Shown: positions 36,424 through 44,904 of the stretch, one piece after another
How the letters are laid out: every line of letters starts with the position of its first letter
Numbering within the stretch: the first letter of the stretch is position 1
NCBI GenBank assembly: GCA_028284905.1
Contig: JANQQU010000015.1
Span: forward strand, 124,001-188,000
Direction: 5' to 3'
From: Calditrichia bacterium
GTDB lineage: Bacteria > Calditrichota > Calditrichia > RBG-13-44-9 > J075
DNA length: 64,000 nucleotides
Program-made: the position numbers and the translations under genes
The notes under the pieces: model-generated
What the model was told of the DNA's origin: nothing
Database searches by the model: none
Seen by the model: only the letters and a program-made list of their open reading frames with translations

Positions 36424-36921
36424 GTGAACAGGCTACCCAGTTTATCATTCTTTATTTTTTTATTTATCTTTGGCAGCTTCCTTTATGGGCAGGAAAATGA
36501 AAAATACATCCTTGGCACTCCGGACGAGAGCTTGTTACAAATTAAAGTGCATGTTCTCGGCGAACTTAGAAAGCCCGGCGAATATATCGTCAGCGACAAA
36601 ACCGATATTGTCGAGATCATATCCAAAGCTGGTGGTGTCACAGAATTCTCGAACCTCGGGAAAGTGTTGATCACCCGCTACACAATGCCGGAAGGGTATC
36701 AAAATGACCCAAACAGCAAGCCGCGCAAGGAAATCATCAAGTATGACGTTAATGAATTTTTAAAGGATTCGAATTCTCCCCGGCCCCCGGTTTTAAAGCC
36801 TGGAGACATTATTTTTGTCCCGCGAAATGGCTGGTCCAAGTGGCGTAGTGTCGCGACAGTTGTCCGTGATATCTCAGTTGTTATTAGCGCTTACCTCCTC
36901 TATCGCCGCACTTTACAATAG
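36424..36921 (+). CDS. SLBB-domain protein, polysaccharide-export-like
   Basis: 165 residues. Signal peptide 1-22 (FIFLFIFGSFLYGQ), then an SLBB domain (VHVLGELRKPGEYIVSDKTDIVEIISKAGGVTE) and LKPGDIIFVPRNG; a C-terminal hydrophobic segment (about 143-158) is probably an anchor. Wza-like export proteins have a Poly_export domain plus two SLBB domains; here only one is present and the Poly_export domain is missing. There are no capsule genes beside it, so role in export is uncertain. GTG start with a distant AGGAAA site. Confidence 0.72.
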   Translation: MNRLPSLSFFIFLFIFGSFLYGQENEKYILGTPDESLLQIKVHVLGELRKPGEYIVSDKTDIVEIISKAGGVTEFSNLGKVLITRYTMPEGYQNDPNSKPRKEIIKYDVNEFLKDSNSPRPPVLKPGDIIFVPRNGWSKWRSVATVVRDISVVISAYLLYRRTLQ

Positions 36922-36960
36922 CGCGAACGATATTTAATTCTCAATCTGAATTAAAAGCCT

Positions 36961-37002
36961 AACCCGTTTCCGAATGCTGTAAATTTTGAAACGGGTTTTT
37001 CC
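36961..37002 (+). terminator. Rho-independent terminator
   Basis: AACCCGTTTC and GAAACGGGTT arms followed by TTTTT, 40 bp after the SLBB gene. Confidence 0.8.
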
Positions 37003-37278
37003 CTCCAAAAAACTGCTGCAATGTGCATAAATCCTTTGTCCCCTAAAGTAAAATTTCTTAGTTTCAATTTTGCTAATCCGGTTTTACAGTCAAGTAACAT
37101 TGGTTACTGAAAACCCTGGTCAATTATTTACTATATTTTGTTTGAACGTCACCGGATTTTCTATCAATATGAACGAAACAGTTGTATTCATCTTAAATTA
37201 GAATCGGCTTTATTTGCTTTACAATCCAGTAACAGGAAGTAAGCTGGTTGGAAAGTTGCCACCAAACCTGAGGCATCT

Positions 37279-39123
37279 ATGAATCGCAATACCCATCTCC
37301 GGGTGCTATTACGCCTGGCACTCATTTTACTGCTCCTAAACATGCCGATGCTGGCCCAGCAACATTGCTCGTGTTCGTTTAACGGCCTGCGTCATATCAA
37401 TAAAGATATGAATACACGAGTGGGTCCGCCCGCAGCATTTTTGGCAAAAAAAACTGCCACGGCAACCTTTCAGATAAATTATAACGATTTTACCCAGGAA
37501 GCACAGAATGCCTTCCAATATGCTGCCGATATCTGGGCAAGTCTGTTAATTTCCGATGTGCCGATTACTATCGATGCCAGTTGGGTCGGGCTGGACGAAA
37601 ACGTGCTGGGTGCAGCTACGCCCAACAAATATTACCAGTTACTTAATAGTGGCGTTAGTGATACTTGGTATCCTGTAGCAATAGCTAATAAACTAGTCGG
37701 TTTCGATCTAGACTCTCTAGAAGTGGATATTCTAGCCCAATTCAGCAGCAATTTCGATAACTGGTATTTTGGTACCGATGGTAATACGCCCCAAGGCCGA
37801 ATTGATTTCGTAACCGTTGTTCTTCATGAAATTGGCCACGGGCTGGGTTTCGTAGGGTCAATGGGCGTTACAGACGGGCAGGGCAGTTGGGGCGCAGGCT
37901 CGGCTTCTCCTTTTATATTTGATCGCTTTGCTGAAAATGGTAGTGGCCAATCTCTAATTAACTTGAATTTATTTCCCAGTCCATCCACTCTGCTAGCCAA
38001 CCAGTTAACCAGCGGCAATATTTTTTGGAATGGCGTAGAAGCACAGTCTATTAACGGTGGTGTGAAACCAGAATTGTATGCGCCATCAAACTGGTCCGAA
38101 GGCTCCAGCTACGCGCATCTTGATGAGAACCGGTATCCAGCTGGAAACATTAATTCGCTTATGACACCTTCAGTTGGCAATAGTGAGGCTATTCACACTC
38201 CAGGCCCTATCATCTTTGGAGTTTTCAGGGATATAGGCTGGGGCATAAACAGCGACAATACCATACCATATCTCAGTGTTTTTCAGAATCCGGCATTAAA
38301 TGGTATTCTCCATTTTGCCGTTAATGTCGAGAATTTCAGCAGCGGCAATGTTAGTCTGACGGCGAATGACACCAACATTCCATTAAATGCCAATGGGGAG
38401 AACAGCTGGTACGGCACAGCCGAACTTACCCGCTCCGGCGATGTTGCCTTACGCCTCACTGCCGGCACCGCGCAGATCACCCGAACTTTTTCTGTGGCAA
38501 GTTTATCGAAAAATGGAGGCAGTGGCGAATCTTACGACCGGCGCTTCAGTATCGAGTTTTCTGCAAATAGCGTTGCGCAAGATTATTTTCTCCCCATTTT
38601 CGATCATCAGAGCAACCCGAATACAAGTACCGGCAGTTATTCTGTTGGCTTGCCTTCTTTAACGCTTCGGCAGCCGGCAACCGTTATTTTCGAGCACTCC
38701 GCTGAAGATAAATCAGTTTACTACAACGACAATGGAAAGTGGCAGCCACTTCCTACGCGCTATCAGGATGGAAAAATTTTAGCGGAAACCCGCAAGATTG
38801 GTGAGTTCAAATTAGGTCCCCGTTTAACAATAATCGATGGCAGTCGTTTGCTAGGGAATTATCCTAATCCTTTCAATCCGGAAACCCATATTCGCTTTCA
38901 GATAGGCAGGGCAGATCATCTTCAGAATGTTAAACTTGCCGTTTTCAATATTCGCGGGCAGCTACAGCAAGAATTACTCAACAGTCCATTAGCGAATGGT
39001 GAATATCAATTTACCTGGAACGGCCAGAACGCAAATGGAAACCGCGCAGCATCCGGAATTTACATCTATCAATTACAGGTCGGCGGGAACGTCTACTCCG
39101 GAAAAATGATTCTGGTTCGCTAA
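37279..39123 (+). CDS. Secreted HExxH metalloprotease-like protein with FlgD-like sorting end
   Basis: 614 residues. Signal peptide 1-27. Zinc motif His183-Glu184-x-x-His187 in VVLHEIGHGLGFVGSM, with a Met-turn-like SLMTPSVGNSEAIH downstream. The usual metzincin third ligand at position +10 from the first His is Gly193, so a different third ligand must be used. Residues about 335-500 are beta-rich; the final 90 residues form the FlgD-like sorting module (LLGNYPNPFNPETHIRF, ASGIYIYQL, GKMILVR). Presumably a surface or extracellular peptidase; substrate unknown. Confidence 0.78.
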   Translation: MNRNTHLRVLLRLALILLLLNMPMLAQQHCSCSFNGLRHINKDMNTRVGPPAAFLAKKTATATFQINYNDFTQEAQNAFQYAADIWASLLISDVPITIDASWVGLDENVLGAATPNKYYQLLNSGVSDTWYPVAIANKLVGFDLDSLEVDILAQFSSNFDNWYFGTDGNTPQGRIDFVTVVLHEIGHGLGFVGSMGVTDGQGSWGAGSASPFIFDRFAENGSGQSLINLNLFPSPSTLLANQLTSGNIFWNGVEAQSINGGVKPELYAPSNWSEGSSYAHLDENRYPAGNINSLMTPSVGNSEAIHTPGPIIFGVFRDIGWGINSDNTIPYLSVFQNPALNGILHFAVNVENFSSGNVSLTANDTNIPLNANGENSWYGTAELTRSGDVALRLTAGTAQITRTFSVASLSKNGGSGESYDRRFSIEFSANSVAQDYFLPIFDHQSNPNTSTGSYSVGLPSLTLRQPATVIFEHSAEDKSVYYNDNGKWQPLPTRYQDGKILAETRKIGEFKLGPRLTIIDGSRLLGNYPNPFNPETHIRFQIGRADHLQNVKLAVFNIRGQLQQELLNSPLANGEYQFTWNGQNANGNRAASGIYIYQLQVGGNVYSGKMILVR

Positions 39124-39157
39124 CAGACACATCAATGTTTGAAGACAAGAGGCAATT

Positions 39158-39754
39158 ATGACTTTCAAGAAAAAATTTATCTACCTGTTTATCTCGCTGA
39201 CGATTGCTATCGGCTTGAGCTGCAGCAGCACTAGTAATTCAGATCTTTCCGACGAAGAACTTTTTAACCAGGCATGGGAGAACTTCACAGCGGGTAATTT
39301 TGATAACGCGCAAGGAGATTTCTCCGATCTCCAACAACGAGGCACGATGCCGGCAGAAGCATTGAATGGCCTTGGCTGGAGCAGTGCTTACCTCGGCTTG
39401 TTACAAACTGCCGTGGGCAGCTTCCTGAATGCCCTCGATCAATCTCCTTCCGAAAGCCTGGAGGATGATATTTACGCCGGACTCGTCATCACCTACGATG
39501 CGTTGGATGAGTCCCAATCCTGCCTGGACGCCTCCGATAATGTATCCCAAAGCTGGTCCTTTGCCTATCGCAGCGGACTCAATTATAATGACATCGTTTT
39601 ACTTCGGGCCATCAGTTATTACGCCCTGGGGAATTTCTCCAGTTCCCTGCTGGAAGTTAAACGGCTGGAAGCCACCTTTACCGTGGACATCAATACGATT
39701 GATGGCCGGGCGGCACTTGCGGCAAAAATCGAAGAATTACGGAACCAAATATAG
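39158..39754 (+). CDS. TPR-like lipoprotein
   Basis: 198 residues. Signal peptide with lipobox IGLSC at residues 18-22. TPR-like helices follow: EELFNQAWENFTAGNFDNAQGDF, LNGLGWSSAYLGLLQTAVGSFLNAL and VLLRAISYYALGNFSSSLLEVKR. A periplasmic scaffold role is likely; no enzyme motif is visible. It lies 34 bp after the metalloprotease gene and 52 bp before the quinone-oxidoreductase gene, all co-oriented. Confidence 0.72.
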   Translation: MTFKKKFIYLFISLTIAIGLSCSSTSNSDLSDEELFNQAWENFTAGNFDNAQGDFSDLQQRGTMPAEALNGLGWSSAYLGLLQTAVGSFLNALDQSPSESLEDDIYAGLVITYDALDESQSCLDASDNVSQSWSFAYRSGLNYNDIVLLRAISYYALGNFSSSLLEVKRLEATFTVDINTIDGRAALAAKIEELRNQI

Positions 39755-39806
39755 GCATTGCCCTTTTCCGAAAATTACTCAACTTATAGCAGAAGTGAAT
39801 TGTTCT

Positions 39807-40844
39807 ATGAAAGCGATTATACTCAAGAAAACCGGAAAGCCACACGTCCTGGCCCCGGAAACAGTGCCGGATCCTGCACCAGCCGCTGGTGAAGTATTGG
39901 TAGAAATGGCCTATGCCGGCATCAATTATGCCGAAATTCTCTCCCGAAAGGGCTTATATGGCTGGGCAATTAAGCGCCCCTACATTTTGGGAATGGAAGG
40001 CTCCGGGGTTATTAGCGCCGTCGGCGATGGCGTCGATAGCAACAGAGTGGGTGAGAAAGTAGTCGTTGGCACCCAATACGGCTGTTACGCAGAAAAAATA
40101 GCGCTCCCGGCAGAACGTGCCATCCCGGCAGTTGACCATTTTAGCATGGCTGAAAATGCTGCTTTTGTTGTTAACTATATGACTGCCTGGATTTCCCTCA
40201 ATCAAATGGCCAAGCTTCAGAAGGGTGAAACATTGCTGATAACGGCGGCAGCGGGCGGGGTTGGCACAGCTGCGGTACAAATCGCTTCAAAAATGGGCGC
40301 AAAAGTTTATGGCCTTGCTGGAAGCCAGGAGAAGATTGATTTCCTGAAAGAGCTGGGCGCGACAGATGCTTTCAATTATCGCGAGTCGGATTGCTTTGAG
40401 AAACTAAAAGCAGCAACTGGCGGTCTTGATGTCGTCCTGGAAATGGTCGGGGGCGATGTTTTCAAACAGGCCTATGCCATGTTGAATCCCTTTGGCCGCC
40501 TGACACTGGCAGGCTTTGCCAGCCTCGATCTAAAAAAGTGGAATCCTTTTTCCTGGTGGAAAACCTGGCGGGATATTCCCCGGGCGAACTTTTCCGACCT
40601 GGCGCATAAATCGGTCGCTGTAATGGCCTCTCATATCGGTTACTTACTCGATGATCCGGAACGAATGATGGCGATTTACAATGACCTCGCAGCCTTTGTT
40701 ACCAGGCATAAAATTCGCCCGATTATCGGGAAAACATTTCCATTCGATGCCGTAGCCGATGCACATACCTTTATTGAATCCCGGAAAAGCATCGGGAAAG
40801 TGTTGCTGGCGCATGATTCAGCCGAATCCCGGAAAGGGACCTGA
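39807..40844 (+). CDS. Quinone oxidoreductase/zinc-type alcohol dehydrogenase-like protein
   Basis: 345 residues from ATG 39807; longer in-frame codons upstream overlap the lipoprotein gene and are not used. N-terminal GroES-like domain (EVLVEMAYAGINYAEILSRKGLY, GMEGSGVISAVGDGV) and Rossmann domain with AAAGGVGTAAVQIA. It lacks the usual zinc cysteines, which points to the NADPH:quinone reductase (MDR) subgroup. Reduces a carbonyl or quinone. First gene of a tight four-gene run (gap to next 2 bp). Confidence 0.85.
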   Translation: MKAIILKKTGKPHVLAPETVPDPAPAAGEVLVEMAYAGINYAEILSRKGLYGWAIKRPYILGMEGSGVISAVGDGVDSNRVGEKVVVGTQYGCYAEKIALPAERAIPAVDHFSMAENAAFVVNYMTAWISLNQMAKLQKGETLLITAAAGGVGTAAVQIASKMGAKVYGLAGSQEKIDFLKELGATDAFNYRESDCFEKLKAATGGLDVVLEMVGGDVFKQAYAMLNPFGRLTLAGFASLDLKKWNPFSWWKTWRDIPRANFSDLAHKSVAVMASHIGYLLDDPERMMAIYNDLAAFVTRHKIRPIIGKTFPFDAVADAHTFIESRKSIGKVLLAHDSAESRKGT

Positions 40845-40846
40845 AA

Positions 40847-41446
40847 ATGATTCGCACTTTCCAGATTTTCGGCGAAAAAATTTCACCATTGAAAATCCTT
40901 CTGGAGCTTCTGGTCATCATTGCCGGTGTTTCCCTGGCGCTAATTGCCAACAATTGGAACAATGAAAAAAATAACCGTCAACTAGTATCAATTACCCTGG
41001 AAAATCTTATTGAAGAAATCGAAACGAATCAGGAGCGAATCCAGGAGACTTTCGAATATCATCAATTTGTCGTAGATTCTCTGGAAGCAATGGTCGCCAG
41101 TAAGAAGCTGGATAATGTCAAGAACCTGCTTCTGAGAAGGGGCATTTCTCCCCCGTTTGTACAGAAAGCAGCCTTTGAGACAGCGAAGTCCAATCAGGCG
41201 TTTACTCATATGCCTTATAAGCTAACCAGCTCTATCTACAGTGCATATTTGAATCAGCAACTGTTCTTTGATTATTACTGGATTTTCATTGAAACGAACT
41301 TTGGGGAAAATCTATTAGAACGAGCGAATAAAAACCTGGCAGTCAGCATACTTCTGGACCTGCGCAGCATTACCGGTCTGGAAAGGCTGATGATGAAAAG
41401 CAATCAGGAAGCATTAGATAATATTGCCCGATTTGCCAATCAATAA
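40847..41446 (+). CDS. DUF6090-like membrane protein
   Basis: 199 residues. One TM helix at about residues 17-36 (LLELLVIIAGVSLALIANNWNNE) followed by a long helical region; the LxIANNWNxE motif at the end of the TM resembles DUF6090 proteins, a family without assigned function. It starts 2 bp after the oxidoreductase gene and ends 11 bp before the PLP enzyme gene, so it is part of the operon. Confidence 0.65.
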   Translation: MIRTFQIFGEKISPLKILLELLVIIAGVSLALIANNWNNEKNNRQLVSITLENLIEEIETNQERIQETFEYHQFVVDSLEAMVASKKLDNVKNLLLRRGISPPFVQKAAFETAKSNQAFTHMPYKLTSSIYSAYLNQQLFFDYYWIFIETNFGENLLERANKNLAVSILLDLRSITGLERLMMKSNQEALDNIARFANQ

Positions 41447-41457
41447 TAGAGGTCGTT

Positions 41458-42756
41458 ATGTATGATCGCAGAGAGTTTCTGGAAAAATTAGGAACTGCCA
41501 TTCCGTTGGGACTTGCCCTTGCCACTCTTGCCCCACTCGGGAAAAATGGCGGCAGCGCAATTGCCGCCCCCAACTTGCCCCCGGAGCAGCTTGCTACGAA
41601 TGAATCCTACTGGGCAAAAATTCAACAAGCCTTTACCGTAGACCGCAGTATCATCAACCTCAACAATGGTGGTGTTAGTCCGGCACCAGCTTACGTCCAG
41701 CAGGCGATGAAACGGCATCTGGATTTTTCGAATAACGCACCAGCCTATACCATGTGGAAAGTGCTGGAACCACAAAGGGAAGGCGTTCGCCATCAATTGG
41801 CCCGGCTATTTGATTGCGAGAATGAAGAAGTTGCCTTAACCCGTAATGCGTCGGAAGGCTTGCAAATTTGCCAGCTCGGTTTTGATCTGAAGGCAGGTGA
41901 TGAGGTATTGACAACCACCCAGGATTACGGGAGGATGATTAATACCTTCAAGCAGCGGGAACGGCGGGAAGGCATTGTCCTCAAGCAATTTCAGATCCCC
42001 ATTCCGGCAGAGGATGATGACACCGTAGTTGCCTTATTCGAAGAAAATATTACTGCGAAAACCCGCTTGATTCTTATTTCGCATATGATCAACCTTACCG
42101 GGCAAATTCTCCCGGTAAAACGGGTAGTGCAGATGGCACGACGGAGAGGCATTCCGGTCATCGTTGATGGTGCCCATTCTTTTGCGCATTTTCCTTTTCA
42201 GCAGCAGGATCTCGATTGCGATTATTTTGCAACCAGCCTGCACAAATGGCTCTTTGCCCCCCATGGTACCGGCATGCTATATGTGAAAAAGGATAAGATT
42301 GAAGGTCTCTGGCCGATGACCCCAGCCGGCGAAAAAATGGATAATGATATCCGGAAATTCGAAGAGATTGGCACGCATCCCGCCGCTAATTATCTGGCCA
42401 TTGCAGAAGCAGTCACTTTCCATGAAGGCATTGGTGCTGAGGCCAAAATAGCCCGCCTCATTTATCTGCGCGATCGTTGGGCGAAAAGATTGCTGGCAAA
42501 TGAACGGGTTAAGCTCCACACCAGCTTAAAAACAGGGCTAGCCGGCGGATTCGCCAATGTGGAAATCGAAGGGATTCGCCCCGGCAAGCTCGCCCGCCAC
42601 CTTTGGAAAAAACATCAGATCATTGTTACTCCGATTAATCATCCGGAGTTTGATGGCATCCGGGTTTCCCCGAGTGTTTATACCACGGTAGCAGAAATAG
42701 ATCGCTTTAGTGAGGCACTGGAAACTGTTATCAAGAAAGGATTACCAACGACATGA
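41458..42756 (+). CDS. Tat-exported class V aminotransferase-like PLP enzyme
   Basis: 432 residues. Twin-arginine signal (YDRREFLEKLG) with hydrophobic core and a cleavage-like AIAA at about residues 35-38. PLP fold of the class V/cysteine desulfurase group: VALTRNASEGLQI, PVIVDGAHSFAH (Asp) and Schiff-base Lys263 in TSLHKWLFAPHGTG. Similar to isopenicillin N epimerase-like proteins. Tat export allows secretion with PLP bound. Overlaps the RidA gene by four bases (ATGA). Substrate unknown. Confidence 0.86.
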   Translation: MYDRREFLEKLGTAIPLGLALATLAPLGKNGGSAIAAPNLPPEQLATNESYWAKIQQAFTVDRSIINLNNGGVSPAPAYVQQAMKRHLDFSNNAPAYTMWKVLEPQREGVRHQLARLFDCENEEVALTRNASEGLQICQLGFDLKAGDEVLTTTQDYGRMINTFKQRERREGIVLKQFQIPIPAEDDDTVVALFEENITAKTRLILISHMINLTGQILPVKRVVQMARRRGIPVIVDGAHSFAHFPFQQQDLDCDYFATSLHKWLFAPHGTGMLYVKKDKIEGLWPMTPAGEKMDNDIRKFEEIGTHPAANYLAIAEAVTFHEGIGAEAKIARLIYLRDRWAKRLLANERVKLHTSLKTGLAGGFANVEIEGIRPGKLARHLWKKHQIIVTPINHPEFDGIRVSPSVYTTVAEIDRFSEALETVIKKGLPTT

Positions 42757-43217
42757 GAATACTTGTTACGATCATTTTACTCGCTACTTTTTTCTCCTGC
42801 GAAAAACACACAGCCCCTCCTGCGGAGAAGATTACCAAGGAGATCATATCGACCCCGAACGCACCGGCGGCTATTGGGCCCTATTCCCAGGCAATCCGCG
42901 TCGGTAACCGCCTTTACCTTGCCGGGCAAATCGCCCTGGATCCCACTAGCGGAGAAATGGTTGAAGGCATTGAAGCACAGACTCGCCGGGTGCTGGATAA
43001 TATTAAAGCCGTTCTCGATGCCGCTGGTTTTACCCTCAACGATGTTGTGCAAACCCAGGTCTTCATTGCTGATATGAATAACTACGGCATTTTTAATGGC
43101 ATTTATGCCGAGTATTTTCCCAGCAATCCACCCGCCCGTGCAGTTGTGGAGGTGAGCCGCTTACCGAAAGATGCGCTGGTAGAGGTAATGATGGTCGCGG
43201 TTAGGACAGGCGACTAA
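42753..43217 (+). CDS. RidA-family lipoprotein
   Basis: 154 residues. Signal peptide with lipobox FFSC (Cys16), so a lipid-anchored form; most RidA proteins are cytoplasmic and about 128 residues. The RidA domain from residue 30 has PAAIGPYSQAI, YLAGQIALDP, conserved Arg129 in PPARAVVEV and Glu144 in ALVEVMMVA, the residues that bind enamine/imine intermediates. RidA hydrolyses reactive enamines from PLP enzymes; the upstream exported PLP enzyme, overlapping by four bases, is an apt partner. Confidence 0.88.
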   Translation: MRILVTIILLATFFSCEKHTAPPAEKITKEIISTPNAPAAIGPYSQAIRVGNRLYLAGQIALDPTSGEMVEGIEAQTRRVLDNIKAVLDAAGFTLNDVVQTQVFIADMNNYGIFNGIYAEYFPSNPPARAVVEVSRLPKDALVEVMMVAVRTGD

Positions 43218-43582
43218 AAAAACCACAAGGTTATTAACCTACTGGTTCCCAAATCCTGATTCTACCTGGCTCCCAAACTGGAGAGAGTGTCTAAAAAGTC
43301 AATTTTGGTAAAATAAAGTTCATAATGCCGCAATAAAACAACATCGTTCTACCTGGTTCCCAAACTCCCGTTTGAGAACCCCATTACTTTCGAAACTCTG
43401 TTTCGAGCAATCTACAGTCGAGAGTATTCTCTCAGGAATGCCAATTTCGATATCAGAGGACTTGGGATTTCCTGATTAATGAGGTGCGAAACAGAGTTTC
43501 GCGTTTTATTGCATTCCCAAACTTCAGTTTGGGAATGAGGGTGTATACTGAAATTAGAGATGGAAAATGGAAATCGATTTTC
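43218..43582. repeat. 365-bp gene-free stretch with a palindromic hairpin cluster
   Basis: No gene seen. Dyads: imperfect GGTTCCCAAAC/GTTTGAGAACC at 43355-43380, TCGAAACTCTGTTTCGA at 43390-43406, GCGAAACAGAGTTTCGC at 43486-43502, ATTCCCAAAC/GTTTGGGAAT at 43513-43536. Same families as at 17308-17489. Confidence 0.78.
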
Positions 43583-44554
43583 TTATTTCATATACAACAT
43601 CTGACGCACCTTGTTAAATCGCCCGACTGTGCTTTCCGCCTGTAGCCGGTACAGATATATTCCCGAAGCAACCGCCCGGCCGTTAATATTCTGGCCGCCC
43701 CAATTGATCTGATGAAATCCGGCAGACTCACTACGATCGACCAGACGATTTACTTCCCTGCCGGCAGTGTCATAAATACTTAATTGAACCCGTGAAGTTT
43801 GCGGCAAGGAATAACGAATAATAGTTTCTCCGTTAAACGGATTTGGGTAATTCTGATGCAAGGCAAACAGCTCAGGCTCCGTACCGTGCTGATCATCCAT
43901 GCCGGTAACTACAGCAGCGTCGAGGTTTACGTCGAAAGTGCCGTATTCGTTGTCTCCCTGGGTGCTAACCGGTATTATTCTCGCTGCGGCATCGGGGCTG
44001 GAAGCAAAGGGATCGTTGGGAATAACCGGGTCACCTTCAAAATAGATTTGGGTAGTAAGAATCGTGCCGCCGTCCGGAGAAACAACCCGGTAATGGAAAT
44101 GCTGGGGACGAGACCCGTAATATCCGGGTCGAATTGACTCAAACGCATACTCGCCATTTTCATTCGTTAGCATTTGCCCACGTAAATTGTAAGGATCGTC
44201 ATTGGGTGTGCACTGTTCGAAAACACTGTAACACCCTGCATCATTGGCATGCCAGATATCCACAATGGCGCCGCCCAGCGGTGTTTCGCAATCATCCGCA
44301 AAAACTTTTCCGCTGATGAACATACGTTGTCCGGGCTCTTCCGGCGCAGCCAATATAGTGCGAACCGGGGGATTCTCGCTGTAAAACGGACCGACTACAT
44401 CACTGGTGGTTAGTTCACAGTCGGCAAGCAACGATCGGGGAAACATCAGGGCAGCCGCGCTTCCCATTAACCCAATCTTTAGAAAATCTCTGCGATTTAG
44501 ACTGCGAAAAGCGGGGGTATGGGACTTAATTAAAACCGTTTGCTTTTTGGACAT
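43583..44554 (-). CDS. Tat-exported intradiol ring-cleavage dioxygenase with FlgD-like sorting end
   Basis: 323 residues. Twin-arginine signal LNRRDFLKIG at 19-28. Dioxygenase core about 46-220 with iron ligands Tyr109 (GCYSVF), Tyr146, His152 and His154 (PGYYGSRPQHFHY), as in protocatechuate 3,4-dioxygenase-type enzymes that cleave catechols between the hydroxyls using Fe(III) and O2. The last 90 residues are a FlgD-like sorting module (NYPNPFNGETIIRY, ASGIYLYRL). Tat plus a C-terminal sorting domain suggests export in folded, metal-loaded form and then surface placement. No aromatic-degradation genes adjoin it. Confidence 0.86.
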   Translation of the reverse strand: MSKKQTVLIKSHTPAFRSLNRRDFLKIGLMGSAAALMFPRSLLADCELTTSDVVGPFYSENPPVRTILAAPEEPGQRMFISGKVFADDCETPLGGAIVDIWHANDAGCYSVFEQCTPNDDPYNLRGQMLTNENGEYAFESIRPGYYGSRPQHFHYRVVSPDGGTILTTQIYFEGDPVIPNDPFASSPDAAARIIPVSTQGDNEYGTFDVNLDAAVVTGMDDQHGTEPELFALHQNYPNPFNGETIIRYSLPQTSRVQLSIYDTAGREVNRLVDRSESAGFHQINWGGQNINGRAVASGIYLYRLQAESTVGRFNKVRQMLYMK

Positions 44555-44711
44555 ACTCTCTCCCGGTTTTTGTTTTATGTGCTAAGAAATATTTTAGACG
44601 AATACTATCCATTAATACCATTCCCAAAAGGATTCCCCTCTTCAAGTCAATATTGTTTTTCTTCAATGACCAGAGAAGCACTTTATCCCATCCCCTTTCT
44701 TTCAAACTGCT

Positions 44712-44740
44712 TGACATCGTTCTTTCCAACGCCTAAAATC
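44712..44740 (+). promoter_or_regulatory. Sigma-70 type promoter of pruA
   Basis: TTGACA at 44712-44717 and TAAAAT at 44735-44740, 17-base spacer, about 165 bp before the pruA start. An imperfect inverted repeat of the GAACTTTGAACTT family (44756-44832) lies in the predicted leader. Confidence 0.55.
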
Positions 44741-44755
44741 AACACGGCTGGGAAG

Positions 44756-44832
44756 TTCAGAGTTCGAAGTTCAGCGTTCAATGTAAAAGGCAACATATTA
44801 TACCTGATGACAACTCTGAATCCTGAACGCCA
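44756..44832. repeat. GAACTT-family imperfect inverted repeat in the pruA leader
   Basis: GTTCAGAGTTCGAAGTTCAG and its near-complement AACTCTGAATCCTGAACGC surround AATGTAAAAGGCAAC. Related to units before the genes at 4985 and 5721. The rest of 44555-44904 holds no credible gene. Confidence 0.5.
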
Positions 44833-44904
44833 AGACTCAACCAGATTTTACGATAATAAATTTCATTATAATCTTCTAACTTTTCATCCACTGGAGGCTT
44901 ACCT

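Noticed and set aside
39429-39806. Long extension of the quinone oxidoreductase frame
   Set aside because: It overlaps the lipoprotein gene in another frame; the MDR domain starts at 39807.
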